The notes beneath the pieces were generated by a model, which was not told the DNA's origin, searched no databases, and was given only the letters and a program-made list of their open reading frames with translations. DNA of 64,000 nt from CAYFFZ01 sp049976505 (GTDB taxonomy: Archaea; Thermoproteota; Nitrososphaeria; Conexivisphaerales; UBA164): contig JBMFIC010000006.1 of assembly GCA_049976505.1 (NCBI GenBank), positions 23,253 through 87,252 on the forward strand. The letters run 5' to 3'. A program made the position numbers and the translations under genes. Positions 1 through 7,837 of this stretch are shown one piece after another (position 1 is the first letter of the stretch; each line of letters begins with the position of its first letter).

Positions 1-342
1 GGCGTTGTCCGTCAGCCCCAGCGAGAAGTCCCCCCTTATGGTTCCAGGAGGAGCCTTCGATGCATCCGTGCTTCCAATCATTATCCTGACGGTCTCAATG
101 GCGTTCCTTCCCTCGAGGATCGCCGCCACGACAGGTCCTGAGGTTATGAAGCTCACAAGATCCTGGAAGAAAGGCTTCCCCTTATGGACCGAGTAGAAGT
201 TCTCGGCCATCTCCCTGCTGAGCGTCAGCATCCTGAGCTCCTTTATGATGAACCCCTTTTCCTCGAACCTCGAAAGAATTTTGCCAACGAGACCCCTTTT
301 AACGGCGTCCGGCTTTATGACAATTAATGTTCTTTCGCTCAT
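1..342 (-). CDS. ndk: Nucleoside diphosphate kinase, partial (C-terminus beyond window edge)
   Basis: This enzyme transfers the gamma phosphate of ATP onto NDPs through a phospho-histidine. Reading leftward from the ATG at 342, 114 residues are visible. They show the family's start (ERTLIVIKPDAVKRGLVG), the GPVVA strand, and RGDFSLGLTDN just before the edge. The catalytic His, which follows that segment in the N-x-x-H-x-S-D motif, lies outside the window. The ATG overlaps the stop of the L24e gene (ATGA), so it is the last visible gene of the L7Ae-S28e-L24e operon, a common archaeal arrangement. The family assignment is secure; only the 3' end is unseen. Confidence 0.95.
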   Translation of the reverse strand, partial: MSERTLIVIKPDAVKRGLVGKILSRFEEKGFIIKELRMLTLSREMAENFYSVHKGKPFFQDLVSFITSGPVVAAILEGRNAIETVRIMIGSTDASKAPPGTIRGDFSLGLTDNA

Positions 343-524
343 ACCTCTGGTGTATACTTTGCTGTCCATTTAAGCTTTCTTGGGTCCTTCTTGTACTCCA
401 GCATGTACTTTCTGCACCTGTTGCTGCAGAACCTCAGTATGGATCCATCGTTCATTATCACAGTCAGACCGGTGCCTGGCCTGATCGGCCTTCCGCAGAA
501 AGAGCAGACCTTCTGTGTCATCAT
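339..524 (-). CDS. rpl24e: Ribosomal protein eL24 (L24e)
   Basis: A 61-residue zinc-finger protein of the large ribosomal subunit. Cys7 and Cys10 (CSFC) pair with Cys33 and Cys37 (CSNRC) to form the four-Cys zinc site typical of eL24. The length matches archaeal members, which lack the long C-terminal extension of eukaryotes. Two consecutive Met codons are present, so either could be the start. The gene follows eS28 by 12 nt and its stop overlaps the NDK start, giving a translationally coupled operon L7Ae-S28e-L24e-NDK. Confidence 0.95.
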   Translation of the reverse strand: MMTQKVCSFCGRPIRPGTGLTVIMNDGSILRFCSNRCRKYMLEYKKDPRKLKWTAKYTPEV

Positions 525-536
525 GTTAGACTACAC

Positions 537-746
537 CTACTTTATCTTCCTTGCCTCCCTCTCCGTCTCCCGCAGCATTATTATATCTCCAAGCTTCACT
601 GGGCCCTTGACGTCTCTTGTGAGAATCCTGCCCTTCTCCGGGCCCTCCAGTATTTTCAGCCTCACCTGCGTTATCTCGCCCGCTACTCCGGTCCTCCCGA
701 CTATCTGAACCACCTGCGCAGGCGTCAGGCGTTCCTCCTCGCTCAT
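537..746 (-). CDS. rps28e: Ribosomal protein eS28 (S28e)
   Basis: A 69-residue small-subunit ribosomal protein with an OB-like fold. The segments GRTGVAGEITQVRLKIL, GRILTRDVKGPVKLGD and the C-terminal LRETEREA are the conserved core of eS28. It lies 7 nt downstream of the L7Ae gene and 12 nt upstream of L24e on the same strand, as in many archaea. The length equals that of typical archaeal S28e, and nothing unusual is seen. Confidence 0.96.
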   Translation of the reverse strand: MSEEERLTPAQVVQIVGRTGVAGEITQVRLKILEGPEKGRILTRDVKGPVKLGDIIMLRETEREARKIK

Positions 747-753
747 TCAGATC

Positions 754-1128
754 TCAACCTATGAGCTTTGAGAGCTGTGACACTATCTGATCAACGAGAG
801 GCTTTGCCTGTCCCGGATCAACTATCGCAACGCTGGCCGCCTGGACCTGAAGACCAGCTGCAGCTCCAAGCTCCTTCTTTGATTTTACATAGAGATATGG
901 AATTTTTCTCTCGGTGCATATCAACGGCAGATGCATCACTATCTCTGGCGGATCAACGTCCTCAGCTATTATTACCAGCTTTGCCTCACCCCTCTCAACA
1001 GCCTTGGTGACCTCGTTGGTTCCCTTTCTTATCTTGCCAGTCTCCTTTGCCTGTTTCACCGCGTCAAGAGCCGCCTTTGCCAGCTCCTCAGGCGTGTCAA
1101 ACTTTACATAACTCGGTTTTTGGCTCAT
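754..1128 (-). CDS. rpl7ae: Ribosomal protein eL8 / L7Ae, kink-turn binding protein
   Basis: L7Ae binds kink-turns in 23S rRNA and, in archaea, also in C/D and H/ACA guide RNAs and RNase P. The 124-residue product carries the RNA-binding signature GTNEVTKAVERGEAKLV and the following AEDVDPPEIVMHLP...CTERKIPY, which are diagnostic of L7Ae rather than L30e. It is first in the operon with S28e, L24e and NDK. A Shine-Dalgarno-like AGGTGA sits at 1135-1140, so this mRNA appears to have a leader, unlike many genes in the window. Confidence 0.96.
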   Translation of the reverse strand: MSQKPSYVKFDTPEELAKAALDAVKQAKETGKIRKGTNEVTKAVERGEAKLVIIAEDVDPPEIVMHLPLICTERKIPYLYVKSKKELGAAAGLQVQAASVAIVDPGQAKPLVDQIVSQLSKLIG

Positions 1129-1134
1129 CGGCTT

Positions 1135-1171
1135 TCACCTTTTGATGTACTGGGACATTTGCTTATTAAAG
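1135..1171 (-). promoter_or_regulatory. TATA box and ribosome-binding site of the L7Ae operon
   Basis: Reading leftward, a TATA-like element CTTTAATAAGC lies at 1161-1171 and the AGGTGA ribosome-binding site at 1135-1140, about 6 nt before the ATG at 1128. The spacing implies transcription starting near 1140, giving a short leader that carries the SD. This is inferred from spacing alone. Confidence 0.5.
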
Positions 1172-1233
1172 TTTTTGGAGATCTTATCTAAAAGTGAAAA
1201 AGGTTGAAAGCTGCATTTGGAGCGCTTCTGGTG

Positions 1234-1560
1234 TTAAATCAGAGAGTAGTAGAACTCGTACACGATCAGCAGCCAGAGGACAACAATCATGAGGCCGCTG
1301 AAGAGGTAGGTCCTTGCAACCCTCAAGTCGCTGTGCTTTCCGCTCCTGAACATAAGGAAGAAGCCAGAGATCCCCAGAAGGTTTATGAAGAACAGGACGA
1401 TCGTCTCGAAGAGCGTCTGGTATGATAGATTTGAAGTGAATGTCGCGGTGAGAGGTATCGTGTTCTTTCCCACTATGAAGCTGATGATGCCTGAAATTAT
1501 CAGTATGAAAGCTGCCAGGTAGACATTCTCGATTGTAAACAGGTCTTTAAGCTTCATCAC
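1234..1560 (-). CDS. Small membrane protein downstream of PCNA, function unknown
   Basis: A 108-residue protein that I do not recognise. It has three hydrophobic stretches, roughly residues 13-32, 48-70 and 86-105, consistent with three membrane helices, with a short basic loop (FRSGKHSDLRVAR) between helices two and three. The start codon is either GTG at 1560, overlapping the PCNA stop, or the adjacent ATG at 1557. The overlap indicates co-transcription with PCNA. No catalytic motif is visible, and nothing in the sequence ties it functionally to replication. Confidence 0.75.
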   Translation of the reverse strand: MMKLKDLFTIENVYLAAFILIISGIISFIVGKNTIPLTATFTSNLSYQTLFETIVLFFINLLGISGFFLMFRSGKHSDLRVARTYLFSGLMIVVLWLLIVYEFYYSLI

Positions 1561-2306
1561 TCCACCCTCGGTGCAAGGTAGTATTCAAGCTTTGAGCCCT
1601 TGTCATCAAGGTTGGCCTGCACCCTTATCGGCAGCCTGTTTCCAAACTCTATTGTTATGTAGTCGAGGGAAGCCGAGAGCGCCTTGACGAACTTCTGCAG
1701 GTACTCAATGCTGTAGGACGCGGAGGCAGGCTCGGTCACTGTGATCTCCTTAACGTCCGGCGTGGCGGCGGTCATCGTCACCTTTACGTTCCCGTACTCG
1801 CTTGAGCCGCTCATCACGAATGATCCTGTGTCTGCCTTCATGCTGACCTCATCGGAGACGGTCTCTATGTCTGCAAGCGCCTCCTTGAACCCCTTCAGGG
1901 TCATCACGATCTTGGCTGTGAAGCTGACCTTGGGAACCGGGACTGCGGTGTGGGATGACTCCAGTATGTGCAGCACGAACTCCCTCTGGAAGCCGTTGGA
2001 AACCCTTATCACAAGCGTATTTCCCTCTCCGAGCTGCATTTCGAGGACCTCGCCCTTTGAAGCCCTCTTCATCACGTTTGCCAGATCATCTATTCTCAGC
2101 GTAACTATGTGCTCCCCATCGCAGTCGTAGACGTCGAAGGACTGCTTGAGCCACTCCAGGTTAAGCATGGCGATGTGCGATGGATCCATGTTCCTCATGG
2201 TTATCCGGTCCGGATGAAACTCCAGAGCCACCTCTTCCAGTAGAGCGGATGCGGCCTTTATCACCATGTTCCAGCTGTTGACGTCCTTTGTCTGTAAATG
2301 AAACAT
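1557..2306 (-). CDS. pcn: DNA polymerase sliding clamp PCNA
   Basis: PCNA forms a trimeric ring around DNA and tethers polymerase, ligase and other enzymes. The 249-residue length is standard. The protein shows the family pattern: an N-terminal domain with MRNMDPSHIAMLNLEW, the interdomain region near residues 115-130 and the C-terminal KLEYYLAPRVE. Only one PCNA copy is seen in this window. A primase gene is transcribed divergently from the same intergenic region, and the start ATG at 2306 has a TATA box at the distance expected for a leaderless or near-leaderless mRNA. Confidence 0.97.
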   Translation of the reverse strand: MFHLQTKDVNSWNMVIKAASALLEEVALEFHPDRITMRNMDPSHIAMLNLEWLKQSFDVYDCDGEHIVTLRIDDLANVMKRASKGEVLEMQLGEGNTLVIRVSNGFQREFVLHILESSHTAVPVPKVSFTAKIVMTLKGFKEALADIETVSDEVSMKADTGSFVMSGSSEYGNVKVTMTAATPDVKEITVTEPASASYSIEYLQKFVKALSASLDYITIEFGNRLPIRVQANLDDKGSKLEYYLAPRVE

Positions 2307-2322
2307 ATGCTATATATAGTGA

Positions 2323-2359
2323 GGGATTTTATAATTATTTCTATAGATAAGCTTTTAAT
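2323..2359. promoter_or_regulatory. Divergent promoters of pcn and priL
   Basis: Two separate TATA-like elements lie in the 75-nt gap. AATTATAAAAT on the minus strand around 2323-2334 is 17-28 nt upstream of the PCNA ATG. CTTTTAAT on the plus strand at 2352-2359 is 23-30 nt upstream of the primase TTG at 2382. Both distances fit archaeal initiation at or very near the start codon. Transcription starts are inferred, not seen. Confidence 0.5.
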
Positions 2360-2381
2360 TGTGAATTAAACTTCTAGTAGG

Positions 2382-3404
2382 TTGTTCGAAAACGTCCTCG
2401 GGGTGGAGGATTATGCTAAGTATCCATTCCTGAGCGAGAGCATCTCGTACGCGCTCCGAAGAACCCCGAATCTAACCATCGATAAAATAGACTCCGCTGA
2501 GCTCATGGGGTTCGATCCAAAGATCATAATTGATGTAACCAGGAGGAGGGTGATCGCTGGTTTGAAGACCGGCGTATCGCCTGCGCTGGATGACGTTCAC
2601 TACGAGATCTCTCTGGCCTCCTTCATAATTTCACTGATACTGATCAGATCCACGGATGATCATGGGATCTACAACAGGTTCGCGCTAGCAGAGGCCAGGA
2701 GGAGCGAGGGCTTCCTTTTAAAGGAGCTGGAAACGAACCCGCGCGGAAGGGATCTCGTGAAGGTCATAATCGAAAAGGTAGCTGGCATAAGCCTTACAGT
2801 GGGCTATGACGGCTTTCTGATGCCCCTTGACGGCTACCTGATGCATCACGTCAGGGGCGAGCCCTCCTGGAAGCTGGTAAACCGATGGGTCTACATGGGG
2901 TTCGTCTACGTAAAGCCTAACGAGCTTGCCCACATTTTCAGGGAAATCTCGGCCGGGATCATTCTCAACAGGCTCAGGAACATGCCCAAGCCCAGCCTGA
3001 AGGGATCGCTGCTTGAGATCCTGAAGGAGATTGAGGAGAGCAGACCAAGGCCAAGGGCTCAGAGGTATGAGGGAGCCTACCCGCCATGCGTTCAGTTCCA
3101 GCTATCTCAGCTTAAGCAGGGCGTAAACATAAACCATTCGGCAAGGTTTCTGCTGGCCACCTACTTCATTAACATAGGATGGGACGTGGACAGCGTGGTT
3201 GATCTGTTCAGGACTGCCCCCGACTTTAACGAAAAGATAACCAGGTATCAGGTGGAGCAGATATCAGGCAGGAAGGGCTCGGGGACCAGGTACCTGGTGC
3301 CAAGCTGCGCCAAGCTGCTCACGCTGCAGCTGTGCAGAAGGGATGAGACTTGCGATAACATAAGGAACCCGCTTCAGTACGGAAGGTTCAGAAGGCAAAC
3401 CTGA
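2382..3404 (+). CDS. priL: DNA primase large subunit PriL (4Fe-4S)
   Basis: The regulatory subunit of the archaeal/eukaryotic-type primase, which partners the catalytic PriS to make RNA primers. The product has 340 residues. Its C-terminal half carries four cysteines at about residues 236, 309, 318 and 324 (YPPC, PSC, LQLC, DETC), the spacing expected for the PriL iron-sulfur cluster, followed by NPLQYG, which is conserved in the family. The start is TTG at 2382, chosen because the TATA box lies 23-30 nt upstream and no other start fits. Its 3' end overlaps the convergent srp54 gene by 17 nt. PriS is not in this window. Confidence 0.93.
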   Translation: MFENVLGVEDYAKYPFLSESISYALRRTPNLTIDKIDSAELMGFDPKIIIDVTRRRVIAGLKTGVSPALDDVHYEISLASFIISLILIRSTDDHGIYNRFALAEARRSEGFLLKELETNPRGRDLVKVIIEKVAGISLTVGYDGFLMPLDGYLMHHVRGEPSWKLVNRWVYMGFVYVKPNELAHIFREISAGIILNRLRNMPKPSLKGSLLEILKEIEESRPRPRAQRYEGAYPPCVQFQLSQLKQGVNINHSARFLLATYFINIGWDVDSVVDLFRTAPDFNEKITRYQVEQISGRKGSGTRYLVPSCAKLLTLQLCRRDETCDNIRNPLQYGRFRRQT

Positions 3405-4671
3405 ACCTCCTTGCGCCCTTTATGAACGCCTTGCCCTTTTCGTACGCCTCCAGAAGCTCCTTTACGTCCCTTTCCGTGGTGCCGGAGCCCATGGCTATCC
3501 TTCTTATCCTTGAAGCGTTCAGGATCTTTGGGTTCTCCCTCTCCTCCTCTGTCATGCTCAGGATTATGGCCCTCCACTTCTTGATCTGAACCCTGGCCTT
3601 CTCCAGCTCCTCCTTGTTTACCTTGACCGGAAGGGGCAGCATCTCAACAATCTTCTCCATAGGCCCAAGCTTCTCCATCTGCTCCATCTGTTCAAGAAGG
3701 TCGTTGAGAGTGAACCTCCCAGAGGCTATCCTTCTTGTCTGCTCCTTCGTTATCCTGAGCTCGGCGCTCTTTACCCTTTCAAGAAGCCCCTCCAGATCCC
3801 CAAGGCCAAGAAGCCTTCCCACGAACCTCTTCGGGTTGAACTCCTCTATGTCGTCCACCCTCTCCCCCGTTGAGATGAAGTAAACCTTAGCGCCCGTTGC
3901 TGCAGCTGCCGCCAGGGCTCCACCTCCTTTTGCCGTTCCATCCAGCTTTGTAACTACAAGGCCTCCCACGCTCACCGTCTCCGCAAACGCCTTTGCCTGA
4001 TAGTAGGCCTGCTGTCCTATCGTTCCATCTATGACCAGCAGAATTAGGGTTGGCCTGATTGCGGCCTCGAGCTCCTTCACTTCGTTCATAAGCTCTGCCT
4101 CGTTTCTGTGCCTTCCAGCCGTGTCTATTATAACTACGCTCTCCTGTCTGAATTTCTCAAGACCTCTGTTAACGATTTCATGGGGATCCTTTATTTCCTT
4201 GGATCCAAAGACAGGAAGTCCTACCTGGGCTGCAAGCTGCGATATCTGCTCGTAGGCTCCGGGCCTGTATACATCTGCCTCAATGAGCCCCACGCTGTAT
4301 CCCCTTTTCTTCAGATAGTTTCCTAGCTTCACCGCAAAGGTCGTCTTGCCCGACCCCTCAATCCCCACCAGCATGATTACGTTTCTGGGCTTCAGCTGAA
4401 GCCTGTACTCTCCTCCGAGCATGTTGGTCATCTCCTCGTAAACCACCTTGATCGCCATCTCCTTGAACGATATTCCAGGAAGCTGCGACGACCCCTTCAG
4501 CCTCTCCTCCACCTTCTTCGAGAACTCATATACGATTCTCGCGTTTACGTCCGCCCTGATCAGCGTTCTCTGGAGGTCGAGAATGAACTCCCTGATGGCC
4601 TTTTCGTCGACGCCTCCCCTAATCAGCTTCTCAAAAGCGCTCCTCAGACCCTCCCTGAGCTCATCGAACAT
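3388..4671 (-). CDS. srp54: Signal recognition particle GTPase SRP54
   Basis: SRP54 binds signal peptides and 7S RNA and delivers ribosomes to the membrane receptor FtsY. The 427 residues contain the helical N domain, then the G domain with Walker A GIEGSGKTT at about 104-112, DTAGRH and TKLDGTAKGG. The C-terminal methionine-rich M domain follows (LLEQMEQMEKLGPMEKIVEM) with the RNA-binding segment ASRIRRIAMGSGT. The Walker A carries Glu where Gln is usual. The gene lies 5 nt downstream of the Dph6-like gene on the same strand and overlaps priL tail to tail. Confidence 0.96.
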   Translation of the reverse strand: MFDELREGLRSAFEKLIRGGVDEKAIREFILDLQRTLIRADVNARIVYEFSKKVEERLKGSSQLPGISFKEMAIKVVYEEMTNMLGGEYRLQLKPRNVIMLVGIEGSGKTTFAVKLGNYLKKRGYSVGLIEADVYRPGAYEQISQLAAQVGLPVFGSKEIKDPHEIVNRGLEKFRQESVVIIDTAGRHRNEAELMNEVKELEAAIRPTLILLVIDGTIGQQAYYQAKAFAETVSVGGLVVTKLDGTAKGGGALAAAAATGAKVYFISTGERVDDIEEFNPKRFVGRLLGLGDLEGLLERVKSAELRITKEQTRRIASGRFTLNDLLEQMEQMEKLGPMEKIVEMLPLPVKVNKEELEKARVQIKKWRAIILSMTEEERENPKILNASRIRRIAMGSGTTERDVKELLEAYEKGKAFIKGARRFRFAF

Positions 4672-4676
4672 TACGA

Positions 4677-5351
4677 CTATTCAAGAGCTGCGTCCTTTAT
4701 TAAGTATGTCCCTGAATCCTTTTCCCATATAACTTCATAATTCCTTATGATTATTCTTCTCGAGTAGAGGGGGGTATGAAGGACGAAGGTCTCGCCCTCG
4801 CCGCCCTCAAGCGATGGGTTGAACCTGTACCTTCTTGACAGCTCGATCAGCCTGATCGTCCTCTCCAGGTCCATTTTTATCCCGAGCCATTCCCTGCCGA
4901 GCCCAAGAGAGGCAACCTTAACGATGATGTACTCAACCCCATCCCTTATCAGGTTCAGCATGTACTCCTGCTGGTCGACGCCCCAGAGGGGGTTCAGCGT
5001 CTTCATGTTGTGCTTACTTGCCAGCTCCTCGAACCTTTTCCTCTGAAAGTTGCTCAGAATGCCACCAGTTATCAGCAGCTCAGCCCCGTACTCCTCCCTT
5101 GCCCTTCTGAGGCCTTCCTCCAGATCTTCCACGAATATCCATGGTATCCCCATGCTCTCGCACTGCAGCCCTACCCACCTCACGTTTTCAGAATGAAAGA
5201 GCATGTCGTCCTTTCTGGCGTTGACGGTTATTCCACAGCATGGCCTCATCCCGTACATTTTATAGTACTTCAAAATCGCATAGTTGCTGTCCTTTCCACC
5301 GGACAAAAGCGCAGCCGCGTAGGACCTCTCAGCTTTCATAATCCACATCAC
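4677..5351 (-). CDS. dph6: Dph6-type diphthine--ammonia ligase (PP-loop ATPase)
   Basis: This family amidates diphthine on elongation factor 2 in the last step of diphthamide synthesis. The 224-residue protein begins with the PP-loop SGGKDS at residues 17-22, which binds ATP, and ends with the signature EGGEGETFVLHTPLY. Both together are characteristic of the Dph6/DUF71 clade rather than other PP-loop enzymes. Met residues at positions 1, 2 and 5 make the exact start uncertain by four codons. SRP54 follows 5 nt downstream, so both are probably one transcript. Function is inferred from family membership. Confidence 0.85.
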   Translation of the reverse strand: MMWIMKAERSYAAALLSGGKDSNYAILKYYKMYGMRPCCGITVNARKDDMLFHSENVRWVGLQCESMGIPWIFVEDLEEGLRRAREEYGAELLITGGILSNFQRKRFEELASKHNMKTLNPLWGVDQQEYMLNLIRDGVEYIIVKVASLGLGREWLGIKMDLERTIRLIELSRRYRFNPSLEGGEGETFVLHTPLYSRRIIIRNYEVIWEKDSGTYLIKDAALE

Positions 5352-5429
5352 TGCTCAGACGGCTCTTCCGTCCTATCATCGAGGTCAAGTTAGAAATTGG
5401 CCGGCCGCTAAATAAACATCATCCCTGTG

Positions 5430-6755
5430 TCAGAGAACAGCGCTTCTGAGCCCTCGACTTCCCTCAAGCGCTTCTTTTTCATCCAGGACCTCAACGACCC
5501 TAGCGTACAGATTTATTGCATCCGCATCGGTGACGACAACCCTCACCTTTCTTCCCAGCACGTTCTCAGAAGACTTTATCACGATCTGCTTGTACGCGAA
5601 GTTTCTTCCCTTGAATCCCTCCTTTTCTCCCCGTTCGGTGATAACTGCCTCCCCCTCCCAGCCCACCCACTTTTCGTTTTCCTCCCTCATGATCCTCATG
5701 ACGAGCTCATAGATGGCTCTTGACCTCCTGGCTACGATCCTTGAGTCCAGGTCCTTCAGTTTCGCAGCCTCCGTGCCGGGCCTCTTCCAGTACTTTGATA
5801 TGTTGACCACGTTTGGCCTAGTTTCCTCAATCAGCCTGAGCGTCATCTCGAAGTCCTCCTCTTCTTCGGTCGGATATCCCACGATGACGTCGGTCTCCAC
5901 CGAGGCCATTGGCATGTACGACCTTATCATGCGCACCAGCTCCCTGAAGAGGTCGGCCCTGTATCCCCTTTTCATGTCCATAAGGACCCTGTCGCTTCCT
6001 GACTGGACTGGCAAGTGAAAGAACTGGTACGCCTTTTTTGGATACGAGCTCAGAAGCCTCTGAGCTATCCTCCTGAAGAATGGAGGAGTGGACATCCCGA
6101 CCCTGACATAGAAGTCCGCGGGTATCGTGTCAAGCTCGTAGAGGAGGTCTACCAGGTCCCTGTTCTCATACCTGTAAGCTGCAACGTCCTGACCGGTAAG
6201 CCATATCTCCCTCGCGCCCTTTCTGGCGAGCTCGCTCGCCGCCCTGACTATGGATGAGTCTGGGAAGCTATATAGACCGTCCCTGGAGAGCTTCGTGGCG
6301 CAGTAGGTGCAGCTGTAGGCGCAGCCCTCCTGCACCTCTATCACGCCTATGGTCTCGGTGAGCTTTCTTTTCAGCAGCAATGGTTTATCGAGCTGGTTTT
6401 CTGACAGAACGAACTCGTTTCTCGCCCCCCTCAGAGCCCTTGCGGCTGCCTCTGCTGCCCTGTTTACCGATCTCACGTCGATCGCGACGCTGAAGCCTAT
6501 CTTCTGAAGCGCTTCTGGATCGATTCTCGTAAGGCATCCGGCCACCATGACGTTTTTGCCCATCCTGTTGAGCTCGTTTAGCCTGAACAGGATCTTGTCC
6601 TCCGTTGGCTTCTTGACGCCGCAGGTGTTGAGAATCACGAGGTCGGCGCTGTTAAGGTCGGCCTCCGTCCATCCGTTCTCATCCAGAGCCTGGGCTATCA
6701 GGAGGCTGTCAAACTGATTTGCCGCGCATCCGTAAGTTTCAATGTAATAACGCAT
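5430..6755 (-). CDS. tRNA t6A37 methylthiotransferase, archaeal MtaB/CDKAL1 type
   Basis: A radical SAM enzyme predicted to convert t6A37 to ms2t6A37 in tRNAs reading ANN codons. The 441 residues show all three family domains. An N-terminal UPF0004 domain has three cluster cysteines (TYGCAANQ, LNTCG, VAGCLTR). The radical SAM core carries CAYSCTYC. A C-terminal TRAM RNA-binding domain covers about residues 365-430. The sequence most resembles the archaeal/eukaryotic CDKAL1-like branch, not bacterial MiaB. It stands alone, with a 261-nt AT-rich spacer upstream. Confidence 0.92.
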   Translation of the reverse strand: MRYYIETYGCAANQFDSLLIAQALDENGWTEADLNSADLVILNTCGVKKPTEDKILFRLNELNRMGKNVMVAGCLTRIDPEALQKIGFSVAIDVRSVNRAAEAAARALRGARNEFVLSENQLDKPLLLKRKLTETIGVIEVQEGCAYSCTYCATKLSRDGLYSFPDSSIVRAASELARKGAREIWLTGQDVAAYRYENRDLVDLLYELDTIPADFYVRVGMSTPPFFRRIAQRLLSSYPKKAYQFFHLPVQSGSDRVLMDMKRGYRADLFRELVRMIRSYMPMASVETDVIVGYPTEEEEDFEMTLRLIEETRPNVVNISKYWKRPGTEAAKLKDLDSRIVARRSRAIYELVMRIMREENEKWVGWEGEAVITERGEKEGFKGRNFAYKQIVIKSSENVLGRKVRVVVTDADAINLYARVVEVLDEKEALEGSRGLRSAVL

Positions 6756-6834
6756 CTAAAAGAAACCATCGACTTCCTTATTTATTTCTTGTTCAGATTT
6801 TTCAGGCTCTTAATTTAATATATCTTAATCCTTT

Positions 6835-6886
6835 GTAAAATGCCTGAGCGCGCAGCTGAAGTTATTGCAATTTTTTGGCATTTTAC
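6835..6886. repeat. Perfect 10-bp inverted repeat in an AT-rich spacer
   Basis: GTAAAATGCC at 6835-6844 and GGCATTTTAC at 6877-6886 are exact reverse complements separated by 32 nt. They sit in a 261-nt spacer (6756-7016) with no other recognisable feature apart from the promoter of the next gene. It could be the stem of a small RNA, an operator or chance in AT-rich DNA. The GC-rich patch between the arms (GAGCGCGCAGC) stands out from its surroundings. Confidence 0.5.
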
Positions 6887-6980
6887 CAATTCGTAAAGAA
6901 TTTATACATTTGATTTAAACCATATTAATAAACTGTTGGTCAAATTTTGTTTATTAGAAATAAACTTTTTTCGCATAGAT

Positions 6981-6990
6981 TCTTTTATAT
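6981..6990 (+). promoter_or_regulatory. TATA box for the gene starting at 7017
   Basis: TCTTTTATAT ends 27 nt before the ATG at 7017, which matches leaderless initiation. This spacing is the reason for preferring 7017 over in-frame TTG codons upstream. Confidence 0.5.
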
Positions 6991-7016
6991 CTAAAAACTT
7001 GCAAATTGTGTTCATT

Positions 7017-7745
7017 ATGTCGATGTCAGGTAACATAATAGCTAGCGGCATGGTTGGCGAGAGGCTCCTTCAGATGGTTAAGAAGAGCGGCTGGAGGCCG
7101 AGCAAAACTTATGTGGTTTTTGGGCTTGGCAAGCAGCTAGTCGATGAAGGCATAAGCGGCGCAGTTTACGTGGGCGTGCTTCCATTTGAGTCCGAGCGTG
7201 AAGCTAGGTTCAGGGCGGTATCCCAGATAAGGAGAATTCTCATGAACGGAAGCCCCCTTATCATCTTCGAGTCGGATGCCTATGAGGAGCTAATGTCAAA
7301 GAGATCCTATTCCGACATCTATAACGTCATAGCGGAGGAGGTCTTTGCGGTTATAAAGGCGATAGACGCCGAGGATCAGTCAATACTTGCGCTTCTTAAG
7401 GATCCCGTTGTTGCCATACCCCTAGACGACGAGGAAGGTGTCCCAAGGTTCGCATATAATCTCTACAAGCTTGTTAAGAAGATTGGAAACTTTCAGGTTC
7501 TCCTCCTGGGAGATGGAGTCAGTCCTTCCGCATCCCAGAGCATTTACGAAAGGCTCTCAAACCTCGGTTTTTCTTTCTCGGTCTCGATCAGCAAAAGCGG
7601 AGGGCTTATAACCGGGCTTGTGGAAGGTGAGCTGAGCATTATGGAGGCAGATCCGGTGAGCAGGATTTTAGGGAACAGGGTGCTTGACTTGGATCCAGAG
7701 GAAAAGGTCGAGGTTTCACTGCCCTACCTTGACAGGATAGACTGA
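7017..7745 (+). CDS. Conserved-looking soluble protein of unknown function
   Basis: The 242-residue product is not recognised. It has no signal peptide or membrane segment and looks like an alpha/beta protein: alternating hydrophobic strands (KTYVVFGLG, GAVYVGVLPF, PLIIFESDA, FQVLLLGDGV) with amphipathic helices between. There are no Cys/His metal motifs and no Walker motif. ATG codons at 7017 and 7023 are both possible; 7017 fits the TATA spacing. It stands alone between the methylthiotransferase and the erythrin-VIT gene, each with its own promoter. Codon use resembles its neighbours, so it is probably native. Confidence 0.75.
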   Translation: MSMSGNIIASGMVGERLLQMVKKSGWRPSKTYVVFGLGKQLVDEGISGAVYVGVLPFESEREARFRAVSQIRRILMNGSPLIIFESDAYEELMSKRSYSDIYNVIAEEVFAVIKAIDAEDQSILALLKDPVVAIPLDDEEGVPRFAYNLYKLVKKIGNFQVLLLGDGVSPSASQSIYERLSNLGFSFSVSISKSGGLITGLVEGELSIMEADPVSRILGNRVLDLDPEEKVEVSLPYLDRID

Positions 7746-7807
7746 GCTTTGCCTGCTCCCTGTATAACGGTTTAAGCTTTCGGGCGATAATGCAGCGGTC
7801 TTTTAAG

Positions 7808-7818
7808 TTTTTATAAGA
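7808..7818 (+). promoter_or_regulatory. TATA box of the erythrin-VIT gene
   Basis: TTTTTATAAG at about 7809-7818 lies 20-29 nt upstream of the ATG at 7838, consistent with leaderless transcription. Confidence 0.45.
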
Positions 7819-7837
7819 TCCCCTCGATTCATAACTC

